DNA from: Betaproteobacteria bacterium UBA2592
GTDB lineage: Bacteria > Pseudomonadota > Gammaproteobacteria > Burkholderiales > Rhodocyclaceae
Length of the DNA stretch: 53,780 nt
Reading direction: 5' to 3'
Assembly (NCBI GenBank): GCA_002340095.1
Contig: DDKS01000056.1
Location: 1 to 53,780, forward strand
In this document: in pieces, positions 16,091-24,604 of the stretch
How positions within the stretch are numbered: the stretch's first letter is position 1
How the letters are laid out: each line of letters opens with the position of its first letter
Made by a program: the position numbers and the translations under genes
Notes under the pieces: generated by a model
What the model was told of the DNA's origin: nothing
The model's input: only the letters and a program-made list of their open reading frames with translations
Databases searched by the model: none

Positions 16091-17259
16091 AGGATCGGGG
16101 TTCCTTCCTTCTCGCCCCGTTCGTAGACCACGTTGGCGCGGCCCACCAGCAGGGGGTCCAGGGGACCGATGCGGTCCAGGTCCTTGTTGGTGTAAGGGAG
16201 CTTGTGCAGCACGTAACGCATGGCGTTCAGCCGCGCCCGCTTCTTGCAGTCGGACTTGACCACGGTCCAGGGCGAGTCGGCCGTGTCGGTGTAGAAGAAC
16301 ATGGCCTCCTTGGCCTTGGTGTAGTCATCCCATTTGTCGAGGGAGGCCACGTCGATGGGGGAGAGCTTCCACTGCTTGAGGGGGTGATTTTCCCGCTCCT
16401 TGAAGCGGCGGCGCTGCTCGCCCCGGCTCACGGAGAACCAGAACTTGATCAGGTGGATGCCGCTTCTGACCAGATTGCGCTCGAATTCGGGGCACTGGCG
16501 CATGAATTCGGCGTACTCGTCGGGCGTGCAAAAGCCCATGACCCGCTCCACCCCGGCGCGGTTGTACCAGGAGCGGTCGAACAGCACGATTTCGCCGGCG
16601 GTGGGCAGATGCTGGATGTAGCGCTGGAAATACCACTGGCCCCGTTCCACTTCCGAAGGCTTCTCCAGGGCGACCACTCGGGCGCCCCGCGGGTTCAGAT
16701 GCTCCATGAAGCGTTTGATGGTGCCCCCCTTGCCGGCTGCGTCGCGGCCCTCGAACAGGATGACCACCCGCTGGCCGGTTTCCTTGACCCAGGCCTGCAG
16801 CTTCAGCAGTTCTACCTGCAGCCGGTACTTCTGTTTCTCGTAGTTCTTGCGGCACATCAGATTCTTGTAGGGATAGCCGCCGGTGCGCCAGTCGTCCGAC
16901 AACTCGTCGTCGGGCTTGGCTGGCAGCTTGGTGGGTACCTCCTCGCCCTTGAGCAGGGTGTCGCGCAGCACTGCCACGTCGTCTGGGGAGGCGCCGGCGA
17001 GGATGGTCTCCAGGGTGCTGGCGACCGCCTTGATGTCTCCCTTGGAGGCGGACTGAAGGATGTCGGCCACGGCCACGGCCTTGGAAGTCTGGGCCGCTGC
17101 CACGGCCTGGCTCACTTCGAACTGCTCGATGCCGGCAGGACTGCTGGCGGTGGCGATGTCCCCGCTCCGGGTGCGGCGCGGCGCCCGGGGCGTGCGGGGG
17201 GCGGTGCGTTTGTGGGGCTGGGCGTTGGCGGCGGCGCGGGGTTTCCTGGCTGTGGTCAT
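16087..17259 (-). CDS. ppk2: Polyphosphate kinase 2
   Basis: 390 residues. The PPK2 core (about 130-370) has Walker A GRDAAGKGGT, the lid motif LNPRGARVVALEKPS and Walker B VLFDRSWYNRAGVERVMGFC. The KFWFSVSRGEQRRRF strand matches the class I single-domain enzymes that move phosphate between polyphosphate and NDPs. An unusual N-terminal extension of about 110 residues is first Arg/Ala/Pro-rich and then helical (AVAVADILQSASKGDIKAVA). The ATG at 17259 has AGGAAGG six bases upstream; an ATG at 17286 lacks one. It forms an operon with miaA. Confidence 0.93.
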   Translation of the reverse strand: MTTARKPRAAANAQPHKRTAPRTPRAPRRTRSGDIATASSPAGIEQFEVSQAVAAAQTSKAVAVADILQSASKGDIKAVASTLETILAGASPDDVAVLRDTLLKGEEVPTKLPAKPDDELSDDWRTGGYPYKNLMCRKNYEKQKYRLQVELLKLQAWVKETGQRVVILFEGRDAAGKGGTIKRFMEHLNPRGARVVALEKPSEVERGQWYFQRYIQHLPTAGEIVLFDRSWYNRAGVERVMGFCTPDEYAEFMRQCPEFERNLVRSGIHLIKFWFSVSRGEQRRRFKERENHPLKQWKLSPIDVASLDKWDDYTKAKEAMFFYTDTADSPWTVVKSDCKKRARLNAMRYVLHKLPYTNKDLDRIGPLDPLLVGRANVVYERGEKEGTPIL

Positions 17260-17429
17260 GGGCCTTCCTCGTAGAGAATGCAACAAACCTCAACTATACT
17301 TCGCCCCCCTGCATGGCTGCACGCTGCGCTGCGGCAGTCCGGGAAGCGGGGGCCGCAGCGGGCAGTGCCCTTCCTTTTTTGAACCCCGCCGCATCTCTGG
17401 CCGGCGGGCCACACTCCTGGAGCCCCGGC

Positions 17430-17558
17430 ATGACCAGAAATTCCAGTTCCATGACCTATGCGCAGCCTCTGGACGACGATCCCGGCATTGGCATTCAGGC
17501 GCGGGCTGAGCAGGACGTGCACCAGGTGTTTTGCCTGTACCAGGAGAAGAAATGTTGA
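17430..17558 (+). CDS. Small 42-residue ORF, unknown
   Basis: ATG at 17430 with CTGGAG about 9 bases upstream. The product begins MTRNSSSMTYAQPLDDDPGI, is acidic in the middle and ends LYQEKKC. It has no membrane segment. It lies 31 bp before the next ORF on the same strand. No family is recognised. It could be a real small gene or a chance frame; the ribosome site and compact spacing give mild support. Confidence 0.35.
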   Translation: MTRNSSSMTYAQPLDDDPGIGIQARAEQDVHQVFCLYQEKKC

Positions 17559-17589
17559 TGTTCGCGCTTTCCGGGCCTGGGGGCCGCTC

Positions 17590-17964
17590 ATGAACTGGGA
17601 GCGATCCCGGCCGGACAGCGTCACTCCCCGGGGGTTGCGCATCGCCCTGATTTTTGCCCTGGTGGGAGAGCGCCTGCGCGGTCATTACGAATACGGCCAG
17701 TGGCTCACCGAGGCCCAGGGGGCGCGGCTGGCAGCGGACTGGCTGGCCCGTTCCGGGCGGGCGCTGCCCCAGGCGGAAAGGCATCTCCTCTCGGCCCTGA
17801 GCGACCAGGTGGCCCGTGAGATTGCGGCCGGCGTTTCCCGCCAAGCGGGGCTGCGCATCCTGCATGAACTGGGGGAATCCCTGGATCCCGCTTTCGAGTC
17901 AGACATCGCCCGAGCGGTGATGGCCGAATGCGAACGGGTGTTCGATGCAGGACCAGGGGGCTGA
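17590..17964 (+). CDS. Hypothetical helical protein
   Basis: 124 residues, mostly alpha-helical by pattern (LRIALIFALVGERLRG, AARLAADWLARSG-like repeats, VAREIAAGVSRQAGLRIL). There is no signal peptide, Cys motif or known domain. ATG 17590 was chosen because the helical protein starts there; earlier in-frame codons overlap the small ORF. An intrinsic terminator follows 38 bp after the stop, which supports it as a transcribed gene. It is convergent with aceB. Function not recognised. Confidence 0.55.
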   Translation: MNWERSRPDSVTPRGLRIALIFALVGERLRGHYEYGQWLTEAQGARLAADWLARSGRALPQAERHLLSALSDQVAREIAAGVSRQAGLRILHELGESLDPAFESDIARAVMAECERVFDAGPGG

Positions 17965-18002
17965 GCTTCGGCTGGCCGGATCTATGCTCTTTCGCTCCGG
18001 CC

Positions 18003-18032
18003 CGGCGCCGCGGTGTCCCGGGGCGCCGTTTT
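18003..18032 (+). terminator. Intrinsic terminator, followed by a second hairpin
   Basis: CGGCGCC (18003-18009) pairs with GGCGCCG (18022-18028), then TTTT. Immediately after, TTCGCG-TTTC-CGCGAA (18031-18046) makes a 6-bp hairpin 6 bp from the aceB stop and may serve the opposite strand. Confidence 0.6.
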
Positions 18033-18052
18033 CGCGTTTCCGCGAAGCCGTG

Positions 18053-19651
18053 TTATTCCATCGCCTCGTATAGCGGCAGGGTCAGGAACTCCGGGTAGTC
18101 CGGGGTCAGGCTCATGCGGTCGAAGATCTCGGCGGCCTGGTCGTAGGTGGCGGTGTCCTCGCCCTGGGCGCTGACCGTGGCCTTCACCTTGGCCAGTTCC
18201 TCGGCGATCATCGGGCGCACCATCTCGGCGGTGACCTTGCGGCCGTCATCGAGCACGCCCTTGGGGCTGACCACCCACTGCCAGACCTGCGAGCGGGAGA
18301 TTTCCGCGGTGGCCGCGTCTTCCATCAGGTTGTGGATCGGCACGCAGCCGTTGCCGGCCAGCCAGGCGCCCAGGTAGTGGATGCCGACATTGATGTTGTT
18401 GCGCAAGCCCGCTTCGGTGATCGGCTGCTCGGGCTGGAAGTTGAGCCAGTCCTTGGGGCCGAACTGGCCCTCGACCTGCTTGTCCCACTGGTTGGGGCGG
18501 TCGCCCAGCACCTTGACGAACTCTTCCATCGCGATGGACACCAGGCCCGGGTGCGCCACCCAGCCGCCATCGAAACCGTCGTTGGCGTCGCGCCGCTTGT
18601 CGTGGCGGATGCCGGCGAGCGCCTTCTCGTTGGCCTCGGGGTCGTTCTTGATCGGGATCAGCGCGCTCATGCCGCCCATGGCGGGGGCGCCGCGCTTGTG
18701 ACAGGCCTGCACCAGGGCGAGCGCGTAGGCGCGCATGAAGGGCACTTCCATGGTGATGGCGCCCCGGTTGGCCAGGCAGAAGTCCTTGTTCTTCTTGAAC
18801 TTCTTGATGCAGGAGAAGATGTAGTCCCAGCGCCCGGCATTGAGCCCCGCCGAGTGTTCGCGCAGCTCAAACAGGATCTCTTCCATCTCGAAGGTGGCGA
18901 GGATGGTCTCGATCAGCACGGTGGCCTTGATGGTGCCGCGCGGCATCCCGATGTGATCCTGGGCCATCACGAAGATGTCGTTCCACAGGCGGGCTTCCAG
19001 GTGGCTTTCCATCTTCGGCAGGTAGTAGAAGGGACCCGCGCCGCGCGCCACTTGCTCCTTGGCGTTGTGGAAGAACACCAGGGCGAAGTCGAAGATGCCG
19101 CCGGAGACGCGCTGGCCGTCCACCAGCACGTGCTTTTCATCCAGATGCCAGCCGCGCGGGCGGATCTGCAGCGTGGCGATCTTGTCGTTGAGCTTGTATT
19201 CCTTGCCGGCCTCGTTCTTGAACGAGAGTTCGCGGCGAATCGCTTTGTACAGGTTCACCTGGCCCTGGATCTGGTTTTCCCACTTCGGGCTGTTGGAGTC
19301 CTCGAAGTCGGTCATGTAGGAATCCGCGCCCGAGTTGAAGGCGTTGATGATCATCTTGGCCTCGACCGGGCCGGTGATCTCGACCCGGCGGCATTCCAGG
19401 GCGCGGGGCAGGGGGGCGATCTTCCAGTCGCCCTCGCGGATGTGCTTGGTCTCGGGCAGGAAGTCGGGCATCTCGCCGGCGTCGATGCGGGCCTGGCGCT
19501 CGACGCGGGCCTTGAGCAGCTCCTGGCGGCGGGGCTCGAAGGCGCGGTGCAGCTTGGCGACGAATTCCAGGGCTTCGGGGGAGAGGATGAATTCCCATTC
19601 GGGCTTGACGGGGGCGGTGATCTGCATGCCGGCGGGCAGGGTGAGGCTCAT
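18053..19651 (-). CDS. aceB: Malate synthase A
   Basis: 532 residues, the normal length for the A isoform. Signature stretches are EDSNSPKWENQIQGQVNLY, the RPRGWHLDEKHVLVDG loop with the catalytic Arg, and PRGTIKATVLIETILATFEMEEIL. It condenses glyoxylate with acetyl-CoA to malate in the glyoxylate shunt. Its partner aceA is 9 kb away at 28579 rather than adjacent. ATG 19651 has AAGGA 8 bases upstream and begins MSLTLPAGMQITAPVK; the further upstream ATG does not. A LysR gene is divergent and is the obvious candidate regulator. Confidence 0.96.
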   Translation of the reverse strand: MSLTLPAGMQITAPVKPEWEFILSPEALEFVAKLHRAFEPRRQELLKARVERQARIDAGEMPDFLPETKHIREGDWKIAPLPRALECRRVEITGPVEAKMIINAFNSGADSYMTDFEDSNSPKWENQIQGQVNLYKAIRRELSFKNEAGKEYKLNDKIATLQIRPRGWHLDEKHVLVDGQRVSGGIFDFALVFFHNAKEQVARGAGPFYYLPKMESHLEARLWNDIFVMAQDHIGMPRGTIKATVLIETILATFEMEEILFELREHSAGLNAGRWDYIFSCIKKFKKNKDFCLANRGAITMEVPFMRAYALALVQACHKRGAPAMGGMSALIPIKNDPEANEKALAGIRHDKRRDANDGFDGGWVAHPGLVSIAMEEFVKVLGDRPNQWDKQVEGQFGPKDWLNFQPEQPITEAGLRNNINVGIHYLGAWLAGNGCVPIHNLMEDAATAEISRSQVWQWVVSPKGVLDDGRKVTAEMVRPMIAEELAKVKATVSAQGEDTATYDQAAEIFDRMSLTPDYPEFLTLPLYEAME

Positions 19652-19724
19652 GGCGGTCCTTTCTTGGATCAAAAGAATTTATCGGGATGTCTGGGACGGA
19701 AGCAGTCTATTGAACTCACGCGGG

Positions 19725-19771
19725 AAAATAAATACGCTATTTTGGCAATTTATCTTTTACATGCGGTAAAA
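19725..19771. promoter_or_regulatory. Two dyads in the aceB/LysR divergent region
   Basis: AAAATA-N7-TATTTT (19725-19743) and TTTTAC-N5-GTAAAA (19755-19771). The second ends 9 bp before the LysR start codon. Their size suits LysR-type binding sites. The gap is far richer in A+T than its surroundings. Confidence 0.45.
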
Positions 19772-19779
19772 AATAACCC

Positions 19780-20679
19780 GTGGATCATCTCAAGCAAATC
19801 GAAGCTTTCGTGGCGGTGGCTACCCGGGGCAGCCTTTCTGCTGCCGCCCGGGCCGAAGGGGTGACGCCGGCCATCATCGGCCGGCGTCTGGACGCCCTCG
19901 AGGCCCGCCTGGGGGTCAAGCTGCTGGTGCGCACCACCCGGCGCCTGTCCATCACCTTCGAGGGCGAGGCCTTCCTCGAGGACTGCCAGCGCATCCTCAC
20001 CGACCTGGCCAATGCCGAGGCCAGTGTGTCCGCAGGGGGGGTCAAGGCCAGCGGCCACCTGAAGCTCTCCGCCCCCGCCGGGTTCGGCCGCCGCCACGTG
20101 GCGCCGCTGGTCATGCGCTTTCTGGAGGAAAACCCGGAAGTCACGGCCCAGATCAACCTGTCCGACCGGCTGGTGGATCTGGTCAACGAGGGCATCGACT
20201 GCGCCGTGCGCATCGGCGAGATGCCCGATTCCAGTCTGGTGAGCGTGCGCCTGGGGGAAATGCGGCGCATGGTGGTGGCCAGTCCCGCCTATCTGGAGCG
20301 GCGCGGCCGGCCCGAGACCCTCGAGGATCTGGCCCGGCACAACTGCCTGTCCCTGGGGCAGCAGCGGGGCTGGGTGTTCCGGGACCCGGAGGACACGGAA
20401 AGGACCTTGGTCCTCAAGGTGGGCGGCAGCCTGGAGTGCAATGACGGTGCCGTGCTGCACGAATGGGCCCTGGCCGGCCAGGGCCTGTCCTGGCGCTCCC
20501 AGTGGGAGGTGGGCGAGGACCTGCGGGCCGGCCGGCTGGTGAGCGTGCTCGACCACCTGGCGGCGCCGCCCGTCGGCATATTCGCCGTCTTTCCCGAGCG
20601 GCGTCACCTGCCGGTGCGGGTGCGCCTCTTTATCGACCTCCTCAAGAGCACCTACTCCCGCCCCGGCTACTGGGATTGA
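19780..20679 (+). CDS. LysR-type transcriptional regulator
   Basis: 299 residues. A standard N-terminal LysR helix-turn-helix (IEAFVAVATRGSLSAAARAEG then VTPAIIGRRLDALEARLGVKL, residues 7-50) leads to a two-lobed periplasmic-binding-like effector domain (about 90-295). The start is GTG 19780. It is divergent from aceB across 128 bp, which usually marks the regulated target, so control of malate synthase is likely. Alternatively it could also control the operon that begins 69 bp downstream. Confidence 0.93.
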   Translation: MDHLKQIEAFVAVATRGSLSAAARAEGVTPAIIGRRLDALEARLGVKLLVRTTRRLSITFEGEAFLEDCQRILTDLANAEASVSAGGVKASGHLKLSAPAGFGRRHVAPLVMRFLEENPEVTAQINLSDRLVDLVNEGIDCAVRIGEMPDSSLVSVRLGEMRRMVVASPAYLERRGRPETLEDLARHNCLSLGQQRGWVFRDPEDTERTLVLKVGGSLECNDGAVLHEWALAGQGLSWRSQWEVGEDLRAGRLVSVLDHLAAPPVGIFAVFPERRHLPVRVRLFIDLLKSTYSRPGYWD

Positions 20680-20748
20680 GAGGCGGGGCAGGAGCGGGCA
20701 CATGTTTCTCGGCGATAATTTCCGCCTCTCCTGCCTGGAAGCGCATCC

Positions 20749-22053
20749 ATGAGTGGCCCCTGCACCGCCTCCTTTTCCCTTGCCCCCCTCGGGGCCGTGA
20801 TCCTCGCCGCCCAGGCCATCCAGGAAGCCCAGGCCATGGGGGCCGAATACGAAGCGGTGCTGGCCCAGGCCCGGGAACGGGAGCAGCAGCGCCAGGCCCG
20901 GCGCCAGGAGCAGCGGGCAGCCCAGGCTGGTCGGCTCGCCGCCCTGCGGGCCCGGGTCGAGAGCCTGGAGCGGCGGGTGCTGCGCCTCTCCGGCTTCCTG
21001 GAACAGCCCCCCGATCTACCCCTGACCCCCCGGGGGGGCGAAATGGAGGCCTGGGCTGCCCATGTGCAGCAACTGGAAAGCCTGTTGCAAGGTCTGGAAG
21101 CCCGGGTGGCGGCCAGCGCCGGTCAGGCCGTGCGCCAGGCCCTGGAGGCGGTGGGCGACAGCCCTGACCTGGACGGCATCCTGGCCCTGTACCTGGCCCG
21201 GCGTCAGGAGGAACGGGGCGAGGCGGAGCAGGTGGCCTGGCGGGCCACGGTGGAGCGGGTGCTGGCCCGATTGGCGCTGCCGGAAGGCGAAACCCTGCCG
21301 GCCCGGCTCGAAGCCCTGGCTCGGGAGGTGATCCTGGCCGAAACCCCTGCCCGGGCCGAACTGCTGGCCAACGAACTGCGGCTGCAGGTGCATCTGCTCG
21401 CCCGGGATCAGGCCGCCGCCCGTCAGGAGGCCGAGATGGCCGCCCGCTGGCTGGCGCAGTTGCCGGAAGAGATCCTGCCCCCAAGCCTGCGTGCCCTGCT
21501 GGCCGAGGTGGCGGCGGGTCTGGGGCGGCTCGACGGGGAGACCCGTAACGAGGTGGAGGCCCTGGTCCGGGCCTGGGAGGCGGAACAGGCCCGGCAGGAA
21601 GCCGAGGCCGCCGCCCTGGTCCTGGAACAATCCCTGAAGGACCTGGGCTATCAGGTGGACGAAGTGAGCGAGACCCTGTTCGTGGAGGGGGGCATGTTGC
21701 ACTTCCAGCGTCCGGGCTGGGAGGGCTACTACGTCCGCCTGCGCGCCAATGTCAGGGAAAAGACCTTCAATTTCAATGTGGTGCGGGCCCGTCAGGAAAG
21801 TTCCGTCGAGGAAGACAGCGCGCTCAGGAAGCGCCTCGACTTCATGGCCGAAGAGCGCTGGTGCGCCGAATTCCCCAGGCTGATGGCCACCCTGGCGGCC
21901 CGGGGCCTGAGGCTGGACGTGACCCGCCGCCTGGAGGCGGGCGAGCTGCCCGTCCAGGCCGTGGCCCCGGAAAGCCTGCCCTGCTTTGAGGCAGGAGAGC
22001 GGGCCCAGCCCCGGACTGTCCCGAGAACCATGGACCTGCCCCGTAAATCATGA
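20749..22053 (+). CDS. Coiled-coil protein, first gene of an AAA+/radical-SAM/kinase operon
   Basis: 434 residues. A short hydrophobic helix (about 9-25) is followed by a long Glu/Arg/Gln/Ala coiled coil (about 28-85) and further helical stretches (about 90-310). A compact alpha/beta C-terminal domain (about 300-410) starts LEQSLKDLGYQVDEVSETLF, continues with a Y-Y-V-R-L-R strand and contains a WC pair near residue 370 (EERWCAEFPRLM). I know no named family for it. The stop overlaps the AAA+ start by 4 bp (ATGA), so the two are co-translated. I infer a structural partner or substrate-handling adaptor for the ATPase. Confidence 0.75.
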   Translation: MSGPCTASFSLAPLGAVILAAQAIQEAQAMGAEYEAVLAQAREREQQRQARRQEQRAAQAGRLAALRARVESLERRVLRLSGFLEQPPDLPLTPRGGEMEAWAAHVQQLESLLQGLEARVAASAGQAVRQALEAVGDSPDLDGILALYLARRQEERGEAEQVAWRATVERVLARLALPEGETLPARLEALAREVILAETPARAELLANELRLQVHLLARDQAAARQEAEMAARWLAQLPEEILPPSLRALLAEVAAGLGRLDGETRNEVEALVRAWEAEQARQEAEAAALVLEQSLKDLGYQVDEVSETLFVEGGMLHFQRPGWEGYYVRLRANVREKTFNFNVVRARQESSVEEDSALRKRLDFMAEERWCAEFPRLMATLAARGLRLDVTRRLEAGELPVQAVAPESLPCFEAGERAQPRTVPRTMDLPRKS

Positions 22054-23927
22054 GCACCGATTCCACAACCGCCCGCACGCCCCGCTGGATCCGCGACCTG
22101 GAGCGGCTGCTGCCGATCCGTTCCCAGTTCATCGTGGCGGGCAACATCCGTGACCATTTCCTCGCTCCCCTGGGCAATGGCGGCCTGACCCCGGTGCCCC
22201 TGGTGCGCTGTCTGTGGTCGGCCCTGCAACGCCAGGACTTTCGCTTCCTGCTGATCTACGACCCGGTGGGCGGACTGCGCCCCTATCCCAACGAGCCGGA
22301 GGCGGTGGAACTGGCCACCCGGCTCTTCGACCTGAAGCTCCAGGACGGGGCCATGCCCATGAGCCTGGACAGCCTCTCCGGCCTGATGCAGCGCCTGACC
22401 CGGATGCGCGAGGCCCGCTGTGCCCTGCTGGTGGATTTTGCCTCCCGTCTGGTACGTCACCCGGACCAGCTCGATGCGGGCGAGCACCGTTTCTTCCTCG
22501 CCGCCGAACGGCTGGCGGTGCAGGCGGTGCCGGTCATCGCCAAGGCGCCCGGGCCCCTGGCCGACAACAAACCCCGCTTCAATCCGGTGCTGTGGCTTTT
22601 GAACCGGCCCCAGGACCTGCCTTCCTGGTTCGCCCTGGACAATGCCCGGGTGGAAACCCTCCACGTGGGTTTGCCGGATTTCGAGACCCGGGAGGCGGCA
22701 GCCCGGAGCTACTTCACCTTGTTTCACCAGATGGACGAGGCCGGCCCCGACGAGCGGGAAAAATTCGCCCGGGACTTCGCTTGCGCCACCGAGGGACTGC
22801 CCCTGGTGGCGCTCTCCGACACGGCCCAGCTGGCGGAGCGGCAGGGGATTTCCTTCCGGGACGTGGATGACGCGGTGCAGTGCTACAAAGTGGGGGTCCT
22901 GGACAACCCCTGGAAGAAGCCCTACCTGCGCCAGCGCATCGCCGGAGCGGCGGACTTCATCGAAGGCCGGGTCAAGGGCCAGGAACAGGCGGTCACCAAG
23001 ACCGTGGACATCCTCATGCGTTCGGTGATGGGGCTTACCGGTGCCCAGGCCAGAAGCGGCGGCAACCGGCCCCGGGGGGTGCTGTTCTTCGCCGGACCCA
23101 CCGGGGTGGGCAAGACCGAACTGGCCAAGACCCTGACCCAGCTGGTGTTCGGCGACGAGCGGGCCTACATCCGCTTCGACATGAGCGAATTCGCCGAGGA
23201 GCACACGGGGGCGCGGCTCCTGGGGGCGCCGCCGGGCTACGTGGGCTTCGAGGCCGGCGGCGAACTCACCAACGCGGTGCGCGACAAGCCTTTCTCGGTG
23301 GTGCTCTTCGACGAGGTGGAAAAGGCCCACCCGCGCATCCTCGACAAATTCCTGCAGATCCTCGAAGACGGGCGCCTCACGGATGGCCGCGGCGACACCG
23401 CCTATTTCTCCGAAACCATCCTGGTATTCACCTCCAATCTGGGCATTTACGTGGAGGACGAGCAGGGTCGGCGCATCCAGAACGTGCAGCCGGGGGACAG
23501 CTACGAAACCGTGGAAAGCCGGGTCAAGGGCGCCATTGCCGATTACTTCAAGTACCGCCTGTCCCGGCCGGAAATTCTCAACCGCATCGGCGACAACATC
23601 GTGGTGTTCAACTTCATCACTCCCCCCGTGGCCGAGCGCATCTTCGCCGGCATGCTCGCCAACGTGGTAAACCGGGTGCGGGAGGAACACAAGCTGGAGC
23701 TGGAACTGGAGCCCGCCGTGCGCCAGGACCTGATGGCCCGCTGCGTCCGGGATCTTTCCAACGGTGGCCGGGGCATCGGCAACCAGCTCGAATCCGTGTT
23801 CATCAACCCACTGGCCCGGGCCCTGTTCGCCCTGGACCTGGAGGGGCGGCAACAGCAGGGTGGAAAACTGCGGGTGGTGGAACTGCGGGAGAGCGAAGAA
23901 AAGATCATCACCCTGCGGCTGGAGTGA
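22050..23927 (+). CDS. ClpB-like AAA+ ATPase with unusual N-terminal half
   Basis: 625 residues. The C-terminal half is a ClpB/Hsp104 D2-type AAA+ module: Walker A GPTGVGKTELAK (about 349-360), the pore-loop region GAPPGYVGFEAGG, Walker B VVLFDEVEKAHP (about 417-428), sensor 1 FTSNLG, arginine finger RPEILNRIG (about 506) and sensor 2 GGRGIGNQLE. The first 300 residues are not the Clp N domain. They look like a degenerate AAA fold without a P-loop (LLVDFASRL, NPVLWLLNRP). ClpB itself has two active modules and about 860 residues, so this is a different machine, probably a protein remodeller. No IGF/ClpP loop is evident. Confidence 0.88.
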   Translation: MSTDSTTARTPRWIRDLERLLPIRSQFIVAGNIRDHFLAPLGNGGLTPVPLVRCLWSALQRQDFRFLLIYDPVGGLRPYPNEPEAVELATRLFDLKLQDGAMPMSLDSLSGLMQRLTRMREARCALLVDFASRLVRHPDQLDAGEHRFFLAAERLAVQAVPVIAKAPGPLADNKPRFNPVLWLLNRPQDLPSWFALDNARVETLHVGLPDFETREAAARSYFTLFHQMDEAGPDEREKFARDFACATEGLPLVALSDTAQLAERQGISFRDVDDAVQCYKVGVLDNPWKKPYLRQRIAGAADFIEGRVKGQEQAVTKTVDILMRSVMGLTGAQARSGGNRPRGVLFFAGPTGVGKTELAKTLTQLVFGDERAYIRFDMSEFAEEHTGARLLGAPPGYVGFEAGGELTNAVRDKPFSVVLFDEVEKAHPRILDKFLQILEDGRLTDGRGDTAYFSETILVFTSNLGIYVEDEQGRRIQNVQPGDSYETVESRVKGAIADYFKYRLSRPEILNRIGDNIVVFNFITPPVAERIFAGMLANVVNRVREEHKLELELEPAVRQDLMARCVRDLSNGGRGIGNQLESVFINPLARALFALDLEGRQQQGGKLRVVELRESEEKIITLRLE

Positions 23928-23929
23928 GG

Positions 23930-24604
23930 GTGGCCCGGCCTCCCCGCACCCCCCTGCTGCTGCGCCTCAACAAGGCCCACTACCCGGTCACGGTGTTGGG
24001 GCACGGGCGGCGCATCGGCATCTGGTTCCAGGGCTGCAGCATCCACTGCAAAGGCTGTGTTTCCCGGGACACCTGGGACCCGGCCGGAGGCGGCAGCCTG
24101 AGCGTGCCGGAACTGCTGGCCTGGTGCCGGGAAAAAGCCAAAGGGGGCGTAGACGGCGTCACCCTGAGTGGCGGCGAGCCCTTCGACCAGCCCCAGGCCC
24201 TGGGGGCGCTCCTGGATGGCCTGGGGCGCTGGCGCCGGCACGCGGGGCTGGAACTGGACCTGCTCTGCTACAGCGGCTATCCCCTGAAAACCCTGGAAGC
24301 CCGCCACGGTGCCCTGCTGAACAAGCTCGATGCCTTGATCCCCGAGCCCTATGTCGAAGCCCTGCCCGAAGGCGGGCTCTGGCGCGGTTCCGCCAACCAG
24401 CCCCTGGTGCCCCTGTCGCCCCTGGGCGAGGCCCGCTACGGCCACCGCCGCGAGGAGCGGGCTCAGGGCAAGACCCTCCAGGTGAGCGTCGAAGGCGGGC
24501 GCATCTGGATGATAGGCATCCCGGCTCGGGGCGACATGGCCGCCCTGGAAACCCTGTGCGCCGAACGGGGGCTGGGTCTGGATCAGGTATCCTGGCGGCG
24601 ATGA
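23930..24604 (+). CDS. NrdG/activase-like radical SAM protein
   Basis: 224 residues after GTG 23930, which has GGAG 5 bases upstream; a GTG at 23924 overlapping the previous stop is an alternative. The 4Fe-4S motif is C36-x3-C40-x2-C43 in FQGCSIHCKGCVSRDTW, and VTLSGGEPFDQP is the SAM-contact GGE motif. Size and motif fit the short activase-like radical SAM family that includes NrdG, which installs glycyl radicals. No glycyl-radical enzyme is encoded nearby, so the substrate is unknown. Position between the ATPase and kinase suggests it modifies one of the operon's own proteins or a shared target. Confidence 0.85.
   Translation: MARPPRTPLLLRLNKAHYPVTVLGHGRRIGIWFQGCSIHCKGCVSRDTWDPAGGGSLSVPELLAWCREKAKGGVDGVTLSGGEPFDQPQALGALLDGLGRWRRHAGLELDLLCYSGYPLKTLEARHGALLNKLDALIPEPYVEALPEGGLWRGSANQPLVPLSPLGEARYGHRREERAQGKTLQVSVEGGRIWMIGIPARGDMAALETLCAERGLGLDQVSWRR

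Noticed and set aside
22050..23927. Calling the ATPase ClpB or ClpA
   Set aside because: It has only one active ATPase module, no Clp N domain, no ClpB middle domain and no evident ClpP loop.
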